The notes beneath the pieces are model-generated. The model was given only the letters and a program-made list of their open reading frames with translations. It ran no database searches and had not been told where the DNA came from. This document shows, one piece after another, positions 15,999 through 24,371 of a DNA stretch of 64,000 nucleotides. The position numbers were made by a program, and so were the translations under genes. Within the stretch, counting starts at the first letter, position 1, and each line of letters begins with the position of its first letter. This DNA comes from Parachryseolinea silvisoli (GTDB lineage: Bacteria > Bacteroidota > Bacteroidia > Cytophagales > Cyclobacteriaceae), in contig NZ_JAIOAO010000004.1 in NCBI RefSeq assembly GCF_021190955.1, positions 434,001 to 498,000 of the forward strand. Direction: 5' to 3'.

Positions 15999-16250
15999 TT
16001 AATCCACATCCTCTTCAGGATCATCGTCGCTCTCGCTCTCACGCTCGCTCTGTTCCACCGTTACCTGGCTTACCGCGGCCAGTACACCACCGGCGACGGT
16101 GAGGTATCCGGCAACCGTGGCCACGGCGGCGGGCAAGGCAATGGGGCCCGCGACCAGCGCACCGCCGGCTGCCAGTAACGACAGGCCTATGGTGCGCAGC
16201 ACGCGAAAGAACTTAGGGGTTGGCGCTTTTGCGCGTTCAAGAATGTTCAT
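15999..16250 (-). CDS. Small membrane protein with acidic tail
   Basis: An 83-residue protein: a basic N-terminus (MNILERAKAPTPKFFRVLR), a long Ala/Gly-rich hydrophobic region (about 20-62) that can make two TM helices, and a strongly acidic end (ESESDDDPEEDVD). Size and layout resemble phage holins, but I know no signature that proves it. Its start overlaps the end of the DUF5675 gene by 14 bp, so the two are translationally linked, and both follow the unknown-family gene at 16677. Small membrane proteins of this type are commonly next to DUF5675 genes in Bacteroidota. Confidence 0.7.
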   Translation of the reverse strand: MNILERAKAPTPKFFRVLRTIGLSLLAAGGALVAGPIALPAAVATVAGYLTVAGGVLAAVSQVTVEQSERESESDDDPEEDVD

Positions 16251-16671
16251 GTTTTTGTTCGTTTAAAGTTTCACTTGTTTTAGCGGTAATAGTCAACCAC
16301 ACTTCTTCACTGTGGATCACGGGCAGTACCAGGCTTTTCAGTATCTCGTTTGCCAACCGCGACTGCCGGCCCTGGCCGGGGCCGGTCAGTTCCAGCACGG
16401 GCGCGATACAACCCAGCAGCTCACGTTTGGCGTTGTTGGCCGGGTGTAGCAGGATGCCGCTGCGCCCGGTTACATCGGCCACGCACAGGTGAAGCTTGTG
16501 TTTCGGCGTATACCGCGACAGCAGCCGATACCGGCCGTCGGGTATACACGACACGTTGCGCCTGTTCAGGAGCCAGGGGAGCTCGATGGCATAGCAAATC
16601 AAGTTGCCTTCATATCGAAACTCCCCATTGGTTCCGTCAGGGTATTTTGTCCTGATCAGTGCCAGCTCCAT
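16237..16671 (-). CDS. DUF5675-family protein
   Basis: A 144-residue protein with the marks of the DUF5675 family: an N-terminal IRTKYPDGTNGEFRYEG and CYAIELPW, then CIPDGRYRL, then SGILLHPANNAKRELLGCIAP, where a His and a Cys lie in an order like the YkuD/L,D-transpeptidase active-site region. The family occurs in phages and Bacteroidota genomes and has no established function that I know. An activity on cell wall, like an endolysin accessory, is only a guess. It starts 5 bp after the stop of the upstream unknown-family gene and overlaps the small membrane-protein gene. Confidence 0.75.
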   Translation of the reverse strand: MELALIRTKYPDGTNGEFRYEGNLICYAIELPWLLNRRNVSCIPDGRYRLLSRYTPKHKLHLCVADVTGRSGILLHPANNAKRELLGCIAPVLELTGPGQGRQSRLANEILKSLVLPVIHSEEVWLTITAKTSETLNEQKHEHS

Positions 16672-16676
16672 TCTGC

Positions 16677-17438
16677 CTATGCTCCGGGTTCTACGGCTAC
16701 CAGCGACAATGCATTATACGCGCCGTTGTTGAGCGTATACATCTGCCCGTTCACCAGCTGCGTGAACTCGATGCCCAGCACCACAAACAGCGGATCGGTA
16801 TTGTCCTCGCTCATCGTCAGCACCAGGTTGACCGGCGGCACCGCTACCGCCGTAAGCAGCATCTCGTCGGTTTCCAGCGACTCGACGTTGTACGCGTTTT
16901 CAGCAAAGTCGACCTCCGCCGCCGAGGCTACCAGCCGGAAGTGCGTGGCACCGTCCGGGTAGGCGATCATGTCGGTGGGGATGAAGGCCGGCACGTTGAT
17001 TGTCACGGTGCCCGCGGCACGGTTCACGTCTGCGGTATACGGCGCGAAGAACGTATGTGTAAGCTTACCGCTTTCATTGAAGTCAAAGCCGCGTAGCAAC
17101 GTGATGTCGCCGTTGGCGACGGTACGTTCGCCGCGCAGGCTGAGCTCGTCGGTTTTGATCACCGCGTTGAACAGGCTGCTGAGCCGATTCGACATGCGGC
17201 CGTCACGTGTGCTGAGCAACTGCGAACGGAAGGCCGTACGCAGCAGCTTCGCGTTGGTGCCCGCGCGGCCGAACTCACGGCCGTTTTCGCGGGTGCGTGC
17301 AAAGGCCGGATCGGTTTGCATGCGTTTAGCATCGACGCCGCCTTTTTGCCGCGCCAGGTGTCCGTTCAGGGAGGATTTGTAAAACGAAATGCCGCCCAGT
17401 TGACCTTTCAGTTTGATGATTCCATCTTGTCTTGCCAT
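16677..17438 (-). CDS. Unknown Bacteroidota family, phage-like cluster protein A
   Basis: A 253-residue protein with a conserved N-terminal half: short beta motifs GQLGGISFYKS and LARQKGGVD, then a helical block (DPAFARTRENGREFG, KLLRTAF, RMSNRLSSLF, then LRGERTV), followed by a C-terminal beta-rich domain without Cys or obvious active site. There is no signal peptide. I recall close relatives as hypothetical proteins across Bacteroidota, typically beside DUF5675. The gene at 18159 is a distant paralogue with the same motif order. A structural or DNA-packaging-like role would fit a phage origin, but nothing proves it. The start at 17438 is chosen because the family motif begins at once. First gene of a three-gene leftward operon. 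Confidence 0.7.
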   Translation of the reverse strand: MARQDGIIKLKGQLGGISFYKSSLNGHLARQKGGVDAKRMQTDPAFARTRENGREFGRAGTNAKLLRTAFRSQLLSTRDGRMSNRLSSLFNAVIKTDELSLRGERTVANGDITLLRGFDFNESGKLTHTFFAPYTADVNRAAGTVTINVPAFIPTDMIAYPDGATHFRLVASAAEVDFAENAYNVESLETDEMLLTAVAVPPVNLVLTMSEDNTDPLFVVLGIEFTQLVNGQMYTLNNGAYNALSLVAVEPGA

Positions 17439-17628
17439 GTGTACAGTATAATTTGTTTTTTGTTCCCTCGTGTCAGGCACAGTCGGGGTAAGCCGTCGTT
17501 GCAACAACAGCACAAAACAGCAGGAAAGATTCGAAGGATAAAAAAGTGCACTGCCGGTTTCCGCCGTTTAAGGTATATAATTTCCTGTTATTTCCTGTTT
17601 TCGCCGGAGCGCAACAGGTGATATATAC

Positions 17629-17636
17629 TATCTTTG
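17629..17636 (+). promoter_or_regulatory. Probable -7 box of the small HTH gene
   Basis: TATCTTTG matches the Bacteroidota TAnnTTTG consensus fully and lies 26 bp before the ATG at 17663. No clean -33 element was identified. Confidence 0.5.
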
Positions 17637-17662
17637 TGTTGTGAAAATTGTATATTCGAATC

Positions 17663-17866
17663 ATGAGTCTGAACCGAATCATTCTAAGTACAAAGGACAT
17701 CGAACGCATCACCGGCCGGAGTGAACGGCAGTCGCGTGCGATCCTGGCCGGCGTGCGCAAGTCTCTCGGTAAACAGCCACGCCAGCACGTTTCTATTCAG
17801 GAATATTGCCGGTACACCGGTTTGCTGGAGGAAGATGTGGCCCGGCACCTCGGGTTACAGAAGTGA
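17663..17866 (+). CDS. Small helix-turn-helix protein
   Basis: A 67-residue protein with a single HTH-like domain: LSTKDIERITGRSERQSRAILAG gives the two helices, followed by SIQEYCRYTGLLEEDVARHL. This resembles the many tiny excisionase- or Rha-like DNA-binding proteins found by phage-derived clusters in Bacteroidota. It is divergent from the unknown-family gene at 17438 and precedes its paralogue at 18159, so it may regulate either. The leader shares the block GTTGTGAAAAT with the region before the 18159 gene. An ATG five codons earlier is possible, but MSLNRI is the better start. Confidence 0.65.
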   Translation: MSLNRIILSTKDIERITGRSERQSRAILAGVRKSLGKQPRQHVSIQEYCRYTGLLEEDVARHLGLQK

Positions 17867-18158
17867 CCTGTATATACCGGTATGCGCAGGGTTGGGGTAA
17901 TAGGCTGGTAAGCCATCGCGTCATGAAGGGTTGTGACGAGCCCGGGCAAAACCGTCGCTATAGCATCGATATTCCAACGATATAGCATGGATAAAGCATA
18001 GATGAGCCAACATAGGGGGCGTTGCTTTATCCGTGGTTCATGTTCGGTTCCTGTGTGTATACCGGTATATATCGTTGTGCATTGGCTGCCCGGGTGTTGT
18101 GAAAATATATACCCGTTCCTGCTTGACTTTCTCTTGTTTGTGCCGGTACTTTCAGGCC

Positions 18159-18962
18159 ATGGCATACCTTAACGGCATTACATTCATCGGTGGTCTGGGC
18201 AACGTTACGGCCTATACCCGGAAAGGCAGTGACAAGATCATTCTCCGGCGCAAGGGTGGTCCGTCGCGCGCCATGGTAAAGAACGATGCGAAGTTCGACG
18301 TGCAGCGCCGCTATGGACAAGAGCTCGGCGGATGCTCGGTGGCGGGCAAAGCCATCCGCATGATGTTCGGTCCGAACCGCGCGCTGGCGGATCAGAGTCT
18401 GTGCGCCAAGCTAAATCAATACCTGTTGCAGGTACAACGACGTGATACCGCGAACGAGCTGGGCCAGCGTGCGATCCGCCTCTCACACATGCCCCAGCTC
18501 CTGGCGGGCTTTTCGTTGAACAGCAAGACCTCGCTGTTCGATCTGACGATTCGCAGCACGATCACCGCAAGCATCGACCGCGACGCTCTGTCTGCACGGA
18601 TCGTGGTGCCGGAGCTATTGCCCGGAATCAATTTTTACCCCGCGGACAACCAATCGATGTATAGCGTTACCGCGGTGCTGGGCATTGTGCCGGACGCGGA
18701 GTTCGACATCGGGTTGAAGAAGTACATCACCCCACGGTGGTTTGACACTACCTATGCCCCCGTCATGGCATCCACAGCGTGGCTGTCGGCAGGCGTACCG
18801 GCTGAAGCCGCTAGTTTAGAGGTTCGGTTTCCCCAACAGCCGCCGGAGCTGGAGTTTAGTGTGATGCTGTCAGTGGGGGTACGGTATGGGATGTTTCTCG
18901 GCGATGGTACGGTGTTGCAGAACAGGAGGGTAGGAGCAGCGAAGGTGCTGGCGATGGGGTAA
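18159..18962 (+). CDS. Unknown Bacteroidota family, phage-like cluster protein B
   Basis: A 267-residue protein paralogous to the product of 16677-17438. Shared features in the same order are a GGLGNV segment near the start, RRKGG, then NDAKFDVQRRYGQELG, KAIRMMF, LNQYLLQVQ and GQRAIRL, followed by a beta-rich C-terminal half. Identity is low but the spacing is kept. There is no signal peptide, no TM and no catalytic motif that I can name. Two members in opposite orientation around a small HTH gene suggest an old duplication or two functional variants. The start at 18159 gives the same short N-terminus as the paralogue. A frame extension upstream is Cys-rich and unlikely to be coding. Confidence 0.65.
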   Translation: MAYLNGITFIGGLGNVTAYTRKGSDKIILRRKGGPSRAMVKNDAKFDVQRRYGQELGGCSVAGKAIRMMFGPNRALADQSLCAKLNQYLLQVQRRDTANELGQRAIRLSHMPQLLAGFSLNSKTSLFDLTIRSTITASIDRDALSARIVVPELLPGINFYPADNQSMYSVTAVLGIVPDAEFDIGLKKYITPRWFDTTYAPVMASTAWLSAGVPAEAASLEVRFPQQPPELEFSVMLSVGVRYGMFLGDGTVLQNRRVGAAKVLAMG

Positions 18963-18992
18963 AGGTTTATGGTATAAGGGTAAGGGGACGAC

Positions 18993-19071
18993 ATCTGGCG
19001 CAAGTATTAGCGCCGAGCGTTAGCGCAGGCGCGGTACTTGTGCCTTAAACTGTTGCCAGTCTAAGACTGGC
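18993..19071. repeat. REP-like palindrome, copy 1
   Basis: TCTGGCGCAAGT...ACTTGTGCC imperfect hairpin with the internal CCGAGCGTTAGCGCAGG, followed by the small stem GCCAGTCT/AGACTGGC. Four further copies or relatives lie at 27193, 27831, 38004 and 47774. The rest of the 360-bp gap to 19323 holds another stem (GCAGTCT/AGACTGC) and regulatory repeats. Confidence 0.7.
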
Positions 19072-19183
19072 GAAACAATTTGCTGGCGGCCCCGACTTCG
19101 TCGCGGAAAAGCAGTCTGGAGACTGCGTTGAGGGACGCGGTGTTTACGTGACACGTCAGATAAAATTTAAAAATAGTAAAATC

Positions 19184-19209
19184 CAGAATATGTACAGATT
19201 TTAGACAGG
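19184..19209 (+). promoter_or_regulatory. Triple CAGA repeat with 11-bp period
   Basis: CAGA at 19184 and 19195 and CAGG at 19206 are spaced exactly 11 bp. The pattern matches the direct repeats before four genes of the neighbouring envelope block and may be an auxiliary site for the OmpR-type regulator encoded at 24372. No good -7 box follows at the usual distance. Confidence 0.4.
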
Positions 19210-19286
19210 AAGTGATGCAGGTTGTGCGTGAACGTCGTATCCTTAATTTTTAGTTGTTATCGTCAAATTATACACGTTTAGAAATC

Positions 19287-19318
19287 CAGATTTCCTACAA
19301 AGTCATCCTGCTGCTTTG
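19287..19318 (+). promoter_or_regulatory. 11-bp direct repeat and -7 box at the transferase gene
   Basis: CAGATTTCCTA followed at 11 bp by CAAAGTC, then CTGCTTTG at 19311-19318 as a possible -7 box, 24 bp from the first C. The same arrangement is found at 24225 and 26331. Here the predicted start of transcription falls at or next to the ATG at 19323, which would make the mRNA nearly leaderless. Confidence 0.5.
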
Positions 19319-19322
19319 CGGG

Positions 19323-21284
19323 ATGAATCTTTCATTATCCTGGGCTAGAAATCGTCGTGAGGGACTGGTATTTCTGCTCTTTGCAGTGTTGGTTGTGATC
19401 TCGGCGCTTACCCGTATTCTGCTGACGTTCAAAACGTCGGCGCAGATTGACTTTGGCGCGCTTACCTATGCCGAGGTTACGGTCATCGGGCTATTCTATG
19501 ATGTCGTGACGGCGGTGTACTTTTGTTTGCCGTTCGTAACCTATCTCTGGTTGATCCCGCAACGGATTTATGCAAGGCCGGGGCATATCTATATACTGTA
19601 CGGCTGGTTTAGTATCCTGATCTTTATATTGGTTTTTAATGGCATCGCCGAATGGCTGTTCTGGGACGAGTTCAGCGCGCGGTTCAATTTTATTGCCGTC
19701 GATTATTTAGTCTATACAACGGAGGTGATCGGCAATATCCGTCAGTCGTATCCGATTGCGTGGATCATTGCTGGGGTCATCGGCGTGACGGGAGCGATTG
19801 TCTTTGGAGTTCGGTCGTGGATCCAAAATTCTGCGGTACACTATGTATGTTTTAAAAACAGGACCTTCGGGTTCGCGCTGTATGTTGGCATGCTCGTCGC
19901 GTCGCTGCTCATGGTCAACAGCAAGCTGCATCATTTCGCCCGGAACGCGTTTGCCAGCGAGCTGGCGGGCAACGGCATGTATGAGCTGTTTGCGGCGTAC
20001 CGGCACAACGAGCTCGACTATGAGCGGTTTTATAGCAGTATCAAAACAACGGATGCGTTTAGCCTGATCCGCGACCGGGTAAAAACGAAAGAAGCCGAGT
20101 TCACGAACACCAATCCCTACAGCATCACCCGTGCCATTCACCATGCGGGACCTGCAAAAGACTGGAATGTCGTCTTGATCAGCGTCGAGAGCTTTAGCGC
20201 CGATTTTATGAAGCATTTCGGAAACCGCGATGGCATTACGCCCTTTTTAGATTCGCTCGCCGATCACAGCCTGCTGTTTACCAACCTGTATGCAACGGGT
20301 ACCCGTACCGTGCGGGGACTGGAGGCATTGTCCCTGTGTGTACCGCCGACGCCGGGGCAGTCGATCGTCCGCCGGCCCAACAACGAGGAACTGTTTTCCT
20401 TAGCCGGCGTGTTTAACGAAAAAGGCTATTACAGTCAGTTCCTTTACGGCGGGTATAGCTACTTCGACAATATGAGCTATTTTTTCGAGAACAATGGATA
20501 TGCCATTACGGACAGGTCTGCCTTAAAAGACGACGAGATCGACTACGAGAATATTTGGGGGGTGGCCGACGAGAATCTTTTCGAGCTGGCGATCCGGGAG
20601 ATGGATAAGAACACCGCACACCACAAAGTATTTTCACACATCATGACGACCTCCAACCACCGGCCCTATACATATCCGGAGGGCCGGGTCGATATTCCAT
20701 CGCATACCTCGCGTCGCGGCGCGGTGAAGTATACTGATTATGCTATTGGCAAGTTTATCCGCGAGGCTTCCAGAAAACCGTGGTTTGCCAAAACCGTGTT
20801 TGTGATCGTGGCGGACCATTGCGCGTCCAGCGCCGGCAAGACCGACCTGCCCGTGGACAAGTATCATATTCCCCTGTTGATCTATTCTCCCGGCAACATT
20901 GCGCCCGGCACGATGGACAGGCTGATGAGCCAGATTGATATTGGCCCCACGGTCCTCGGCCTTCTGAATTTTTCCTATGTCAGCAACTTCTATGGCTTTG
21001 ACATGTTTCAGCTTGAGCCTGGCCGGGAGCGTGCGTTTGTGAGTACCTATCAGAGCCTGGGCTATATACGCCGGGGCGAGCTGGTCATTCTTTCGCCACA
21101 GGCGAAGGCGGAAACATTCCTGCTGTCTCCTGACAATGATATTGCACGCGTCGTAGCCAACGATAGTTTGACAAAAGAAGCGATTGCCTGGTATGAGTGT
21201 GCCAGCTACTCGTTCCAGAACGGCTTTATGAAGGCGACCAAAAGCAGCGTATCAACAGTATCGGCAAAGCATTCGGCACCATGA
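19323..21284 (+). CDS. LTA-synthase/EptA-like membrane sulfatase-fold transferase
   Basis: A 653-residue inner-membrane enzyme: five TM segments in the first ~190 residues, then a periplasmic sulfatase/alkaline-phosphatase domain. Metal and catalytic residues are visible: the acidic SVESFSADF, the Thr nucleophile T329 in GTRTVRGLEAL, and the ADHCAS block near 501. The family transfers phosphoglycerol or phosphoethanolamine from lipids to envelope glycans or lipid A. In a Gram-negative the likely role is decorating LPS or periplasmic glucan. Its stop overlaps the next ATG (ATGA), so it is coupled to the receptor gene. The motif at 19287 puts it in the putative two-component regulon. A TTG start at 19254 is also open. 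Confidence 0.85.
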   Translation: MNLSLSWARNRREGLVFLLFAVLVVISALTRILLTFKTSAQIDFGALTYAEVTVIGLFYDVVTAVYFCLPFVTYLWLIPQRIYARPGHIYILYGWFSILIFILVFNGIAEWLFWDEFSARFNFIAVDYLVYTTEVIGNIRQSYPIAWIIAGVIGVTGAIVFGVRSWIQNSAVHYVCFKNRTFGFALYVGMLVASLLMVNSKLHHFARNAFASELAGNGMYELFAAYRHNELDYERFYSSIKTTDAFSLIRDRVKTKEAEFTNTNPYSITRAIHHAGPAKDWNVVLISVESFSADFMKHFGNRDGITPFLDSLADHSLLFTNLYATGTRTVRGLEALSLCVPPTPGQSIVRRPNNEELFSLAGVFNEKGYYSQFLYGGYSYFDNMSYFFENNGYAITDRSALKDDEIDYENIWGVADENLFELAIREMDKNTAHHKVFSHIMTTSNHRPYTYPEGRVDIPSHTSRRGAVKYTDYAIGKFIREASRKPWFAKTVFVIVADHCASSAGKTDLPVDKYHIPLLIYSPGNIAPGTMDRLMSQIDIGPTVLGLLNFSYVSNFYGFDMFQLEPGRERAFVSTYQSLGYIRRGELVILSPQAKAETFLLSPDNDIARVVANDSLTKEAIAWYECASYSFQNGFMKATKSSVSTVSAKHSAP

Positions 21285-23689
21285 AAAGAATCGTCTTACT
21301 CTTCCTCCTGTCGCTGGCGGTGGTGTCTGCGTTTTCGCAGGCGACCAGGGTCACTGTGTCGGGGACGATCGTCGATAAGACTTCCAGCGCCCCGGTACCC
21401 TATGTTAACGTCATGCTGACGACGGCTACCGACAGCGTCTTCGTAACCGGTACGATCACGACGGAGGCGGGTCAATATACCCTCGGTGGCATCATCCCCG
21501 GCAATTATGTTTTAAAGACCAGCGTGGTGGGATACGGCCCGGTTGCCATGCCCATCCTGGTGGGGAAGCTCAGCGAGTTCCTGGACCTGGGTACGCTGGC
21601 GCTGCGGGAGGGCGCTACATCCTTACAGGAAGTTACCATCACGGGAACACAGGATGCCGTGGACGAGGCGATGAATAAAAAGACTTTTACTATTGCCGAA
21701 AATGTGTCGCAACGCGGCGGCTCCCTGCTTCAGGCGATGCAGAACCTGCCGGGTGTTACTGTCAGCGAAGAGGGGACGATCAAGATACGCGGCAGCGATA
21801 AGGTAGCCGTGCTGATCGACGGAAAACAAACGGCGCTTACGGGCTTTGGCAACCAACGTGCGCTTGACAACATTCCTGCTTCGGCCATCGAGCGGATCGA
21901 GGTCATTAACAACCCCTCTGCAAAGTACGACGCCAACGGAAATGCGGGTATTATCAATATTATCTATAAGAAGGAAGTTCGGGAGGGACTTAACGGCAAG
22001 GTGGGACTCACGGGCGGCCTGGGCGCCTTGTGGGTAAAGCGCGATAATTATCCGACCATTCGTCCCCAATATCAGAACACACCCAAGATCAACCCTTCTG
22101 TTTCGCTCAACTACCGGAGAAAGAAAACCAACCTGTTCTTTCAAGCGGACGAACTCTATACAAAAACGCTCAACAAGAATGAGTTCGTGGACCGGTTCTA
22201 CGATAACGGGGACACGGTGCTGCAGCAGACCAAGCGCAACCGTACCACGAACGTGGTCACTACTAAAGCGGGTGTTGACTGGTATGCCGATGACCGGAAT
22301 ACGATTACGGTTTCGGGGCTCTTCAGCAGCGAGAAGATCCTGGACCGAGGCGATGAGCCGTTTTTTAACGGGTCGCTTATCGAGCGCACGCGCCTCTGGA
22401 AATTTCTGGAAGACGAGCTCAAGACCACGGCCACCGGGTCGGCCTCGTGGCAGCATAAATTCCGTCAACCCGGCCGGGTGCTCAACACAACCTTCAGCTA
22501 TACCTTTCACCGGGAGGACGAGCAATACTATTTTGAAAACATCTACAGCACGTTTGTGGGATTGGACACGTTTAAGCTCATCTCGGATGAGCATGTAACG
22601 GACATTACCGTCGACTACGTGCAGCCGCTGCGGTACGGTCGGTTTGAGACGGGGTTTAAGTTCAGGAGTCGTGACATTCCGACGAACATGCGCTTTATTC
22701 CCGGGCTCAATTCTCAAATGGATGTACATGCCGGCGGGTGGGCTGACTATAATGAAGTGATCCCGGCGGTCTATGGTAATTATATGCTGGAGAATGAGTA
22801 TTTCGAAGTCGAGGCCGGCCTTCGGGTCGAGTATGTCGATATTTATTACACGGTCAATCCCGAGCATAGAACCTATAAGAGCAGTGGCTACCACTACACG
22901 CAGCCGTTCCCCAACGTGCGGTTGGCCTACAAGTTGACGCCGCAGAGTACCCTGTCTGCTTTTTATAACCGGCGGGTCGATCGTCCCAACGAAGTCGATA
23001 TCCGCATTTTTCCGAAGTATGACGACGCGGAGATCATCAAGGTCGGAAACCCGGGGCTGCGGCCCCAGTTTACGAATACATTCGAGCTGGGGTATAAAGC
23101 AAGCTGGCAGGCAGGCTATTGGTATTCGTCGGTCTACCATAAAGCCATGGAGGCGACGATCACGCGCATCGGAAGCGTTGTGCCGGGCAGCACCCTGATC
23201 TATAACATCTTTCAAAACGCCGGCAAGAGCCGCATGACGGGCGCCGAAATCATCGTGTCACAGCGCTTTGGCAACATGATGGATCTGAATGTCAATTTGA
23301 ATGGATATAAAAACAGGATGGATGCCTTTAGCGTCGTGAACCTGTATCCGCAGGAAAATACGTTCTCCGCCGAACGGCAGGAGATCTATTCGGGCAGTGT
23401 CAAGCTCACGAGCGTCGTTCACCTTCGCGGTAAATGCGATGTGCAGGTTTCGGGTACCTACCTGGCTCCCGACATCGTTCCTCAAGGCAAGCTCTACGCG
23501 CGATTCTCGCTGGACGCCGGTGTTAAAAAGCCCATCCAACACGACCGGGGCGAGCTCTTCCTGAATGCCACCGACATGGCCAATACCCTGCGCATAAAAC
23601 GCCGTGTACTGGGCGATGGATTCCGCTATGTCAGCACGGACTACTACGAGACGCAAGTAATACGGGTAGGGTATACGTATAAGTTTTAA
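21281..23689 (+). CDS. Outer-membrane beta-barrel receptor with carboxypeptidase-like domain
   Basis: An 802-residue TonB-receptor-like protein. Signal peptide to AFSQ (about 19), a carboxypeptidase-regulatory-like domain (about 22-105), a plug (QNLPGVTVSEEGTIKIRGSDKVAVLIDG and RIEVINNPSAKYDANG) and a barrel ending YTYKF. This is the outer membrane beta-barrel family common in Bacteroidota, distinct from SusC. Its ligand is unknown. It is coupled by ATGA to the LtaS/EptA-like gene and probably controlled with it. In this setting it could transport an envelope-active peptide or metal, or react to membrane stress. Confidence 0.88.
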   Translation: MKRIVLLFLLSLAVVSAFSQATRVTVSGTIVDKTSSAPVPYVNVMLTTATDSVFVTGTITTEAGQYTLGGIIPGNYVLKTSVVGYGPVAMPILVGKLSEFLDLGTLALREGATSLQEVTITGTQDAVDEAMNKKTFTIAENVSQRGGSLLQAMQNLPGVTVSEEGTIKIRGSDKVAVLIDGKQTALTGFGNQRALDNIPASAIERIEVINNPSAKYDANGNAGIINIIYKKEVREGLNGKVGLTGGLGALWVKRDNYPTIRPQYQNTPKINPSVSLNYRRKKTNLFFQADELYTKTLNKNEFVDRFYDNGDTVLQQTKRNRTTNVVTTKAGVDWYADDRNTITVSGLFSSEKILDRGDEPFFNGSLIERTRLWKFLEDELKTTATGSASWQHKFRQPGRVLNTTFSYTFHREDEQYYFENIYSTFVGLDTFKLISDEHVTDITVDYVQPLRYGRFETGFKFRSRDIPTNMRFIPGLNSQMDVHAGGWADYNEVIPAVYGNYMLENEYFEVEAGLRVEYVDIYYTVNPEHRTYKSSGYHYTQPFPNVRLAYKLTPQSTLSAFYNRRVDRPNEVDIRIFPKYDDAEIIKVGNPGLRPQFTNTFELGYKASWQAGYWYSSVYHKAMEATITRIGSVVPGSTLIYNIFQNAGKSRMTGAEIIVSQRFGNMMDLNVNLNGYKNRMDAFSVVNLYPQENTFSAERQEIYSGSVKLTSVVHLRGKCDVQVSGTYLAPDIVPQGKLYARFSLDAGVKKPIQHDRGELFLNATDMANTLRIKRRVLGDGFRYVSTDYYETQVIRVGYTYKF

Positions 23690-23735
23690 TGTTGTATATA
23701 TTCTGATTAGAAGCTAACGAAACGGTCGATAAAAA

Positions 23736-23767
23736 CAGATTCGCTCCAGAGTCATACTGTTACTTGC
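23736..23767 (+). promoter_or_regulatory. 11-bp direct repeat before the PepSY-like gene
   Basis: CAGATTCGCTC followed at 11 bp by CAGAGTC, then a weak box (GTTACTTG, 23759-23766). The repeat matches those at 19287, 24225 and 26331. Confidence 0.5.
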
Positions 23768-23784
23768 CGGAAAAAATAATAACT

Positions 23785-24212
23785 ATGAAAACAGCTATCG
23801 CAATCGTTTGTGTTTTATCGGTGCGCAGATCTTTGCGCAAAAGGTCGAGTCGAAAACTGTGCCGGTCCCTGTGAAGGCCGCGCTTGAAAAGAGGTTTCAG
23901 GTGAAAGACGCAAAATGGGAAAAAGAAGGCGAGAACTTCGAGGCTGAATTTAAAAAGAACGGTAAAGAGATGTCGGCCATCTTTGCTGCGAGCGGGGTAA
24001 TGGTGGGCACGGAAGAAGAGATAACCAAAACGGACCTCCCACGCCACGCGCAAGAGGTAATTCAACAGGAGTATGCAGGCTATACACTGGAAGAGGCAAA
24101 TAAGGTGACGGATAAGGGCGTGATTAAATATGAGGCGGAGATTGAAAAGGGGGCGTCGTCGTATAAGCTCTCTTTTGATGTAGATGGAAAGCTTCTGAAG
24201 AAAGGGGATTAG
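23785..24212 (+). pseudogene. PepSY-like periplasmic protein with frameshifted signal peptide
   Basis: The ATG at 23785 begins a signal peptide (MKTAIAIVCV) in one frame. The rest of that peptide (FIGAQIFAQ) and the whole mature protein (KVESKTVPVPVKAALEK onward to 24212) are in the next frame. One T inserted into the T-run near 23812-23816 joins them into a normal secreted protein of about 142 residues. The mature part has two short repeats of the PepSY-like type (AALEKRFQVKDAKWEKEGENFEAEF and the DLPRHAQEVIQQEYAGYTLEEANK block), as in DUF2874 proteins. Either the gene is newly broken, or the base is missing through a sequencing error. A TTG at 23808 could still start a short leader. Confidence 0.65.
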
Positions 24213-24224
24213 CTTTTAAAAATT

Positions 24225-24256
24225 CAGATTTCGTACAGAATTGCCGGGTAGCTTAG
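24225..24256 (+). promoter_or_regulatory. 11-bp direct repeat and -7 box of the two-component operon
   Basis: CAGATTTCGTA then CAGAATT (24236), followed by TAGCTTAG at 24249-24256, 24 bp from the first C. The box matches TAnnTTTG at five of six bases. This would be the autoregulated promoter of the regulator gene at 24372, with a leader of about 110 nt. Confidence 0.55.
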
Positions 24257-24371
24257 GCCATAACCTCGCCATTTTTACAGAAATGCGGGGTACGTGTTAA
24301 AATGGCCCGTGACAGACTGTTCTGAATTATTTAACTTGGGATGTGTTCATCCCCATTCACCACGAGCATAG

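Noticed and set aside
12658-18962. A complete integrative element with integrase and att sites.
   Set aside because: No integrase, relaxase, transposase or tRNA gene and no matching end repeats were found, so only phage-like remnants or a domesticated module can be claimed.
21623-23215. A 530-codon open frame antisense to the outer-membrane receptor gene.
   Set aside because: It is a codon-bias shadow of the receptor, which has clear plug and barrel motifs. The antisense product is rich in Arg/His and has no motif.
24305-24330. A second regulator site before the response-regulator gene (CAGACTGTTCTGAA).
   Set aside because: It lacks the 11-bp second unit and is more an accidental inverted repeat.
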